DNA of 64,000 bases, taken from assembly GCA_947259275.1 (NCBI GenBank), contig CAMYMH010000010.1, positions 16,833-80,832 on the forward strand, in the 5' to 3' direction. A model generated the notes under the pieces. That model had not been told where the DNA came from and searched no databases. It worked only from the letters and a program-made list of their open reading frames with translations. The position numbers were made by a program, and so were the translations under genes. Of this stretch, positions 63,645-64,000 are shown in pieces. Source of the DNA: an uncultured Acidimicrobiaceae bacterium (GTDB taxonomy: Bacteria; Actinomycetota; Acidimicrobiia; Spongiisociales; SHLN01). Each line of letters opens with the position of its first letter. The stretch's first letter is position 1.

Positions 63645-63875
63645 CACGAAGGCTTGGACAAGCATTTCGCTCGGCACGTGTCCCGCGCCGCACCCCATCC
63701 CGGCTGCTGAAGGAGCATGTCAAGCCACCGCGCGGAGTGTTCGCCGGGCCTCGCCGCGGTCGATGACCTTCGGACCGTGAAAGGGCGGAAGCGGTCGCAG
63801 CCGAACCGTTGGGCTTCAGTCTGGCTTCAGGGCGCCTCGCGACGAGTATCCGGAGCGGGCTCGCAGCAGCAGAAA
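63645..63875. other. Non-coding stretch between dead integrase and tRNA fragment
   Basis: About 230 bases in which I see no gene with coding character or known motif on either strand. Confidence 0.3.
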
Positions 63876-63894
63876 ACCCAGGCATTGCCTGGGT
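63876..63894 (-). terminator. Hairpin terminator downstream of the tRNA-fMet fragment
   Basis: ACCCAGGC and GCCTGGGT form a perfect 8-bp stem with a 3-base loop. On the leftward strand it is followed by TTTT, so it fits an intrinsic terminator of the original tRNA gene. A similar hairpin precedes copy B at 20.3 kb. Confidence 0.65.
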
Positions 63895-63904
63895 CTTCTG
63901 GTCG

Positions 63905-63954
<50 letters not shown>

Positions 63955-64000
63955 CTGCAGTGCTAACGATGTTGACGGCCAATTATTAGCGGTATTTGAG

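Overview
The window is GC-rich, with dense, overlapping, mostly operonic genes. It carries Thr/Pro stalk repeats, ECF-sigma and LuxR-type two-component regulators, a DrrAB transporter and glcDEF-type genes. This points to an actinobacterium (Actinomycetota), most plausibly an Acidimicrobiia-like lineage; the rank is inferred from gene content only.

Layout. (1) 1-9.2 kb, leftward: a membrane-bound molybdoenzyme respiratory operon (TorD chaperone, small membrane protein, NrfD/PsrC anchor, four-cluster ferredoxin, Tat-exported Mo-bisMGD subunit). It is preceded by its probable sensing genes (PhnD-like binding lipoprotein, NarX-like kinase, NarL-like regulator) and mobB. (2) 9.4-12.6 kb: META lipoprotein, small membrane protein, PASTA/GerMN membrane protein with an ECF sigma factor. 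(3) 12.8-20.1 kb: propionate/acetate-CoA ligase with an apparent non-AUG start, sulfite-oxidase-like protein, a second two-component system, and a beta-lactamase-fold/alpha-beta-hydrolase fusion. (4) 20.5-28.6 kb, leftward: sugar-acid catabolism (glcD-glcE-glcF-lactonase, then IlvD-type dehydratase-SDR-HIBADH), fitting a Dahms-type pentose route through glycolate. (5) 28.8-43.9 kb: B12-radical SAM protein, ornithine-cyclodeaminase family, histidine kinase with a Thr/Pro stalk partner, DrrAB ABC transporter, FG-GAP protein, a truncated TrkA-C protein, a RimB-RimK-AstE trio whose RimK carries an extra TrkA-C domain, TetR, and a frameshifted SDR gene. (6) 44.3-62.9 kb: a nonribosomal peptide cluster. 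(7) 62.9-64 kb: a decayed tyrosine integrase and a tRNA-fMet 3' fragment.

The NRPS cluster is the most interesting part. A stand-alone A domain, a PPTase, a HupE-like membrane protein and a glycosyltransferase run leftward. A free carrier protein and three synthetases run rightward: C-A[PP-loop]-T, C-A-T-E and C-T-TE. The first synthetase has a complete PP-loop ATPase of the N-acetyl-sugar amidotransferase type (zinc-ribbon cysteines, SGGKDS loop, CNGC) spliced into its adenylation domain between core motifs A8 and A9. Its A-domain code reads as asparagine. This suggests on-line chemistry at an amide (amidine, thioamide or nitrile formation). The final thioesterase has cysteine in place of the usual nucleophilic serine. 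The last module and the starter carrier both lack an A domain in cis.

Two families of short intergenic repeats are scattered through the window: four degenerate copies of the 3' half of initiator tRNA-Met, two of them with a hairpin terminator attached, and three nested-palindrome REP-like elements. The tRNA fragments and the dead integrase suggest repeated past integrations.
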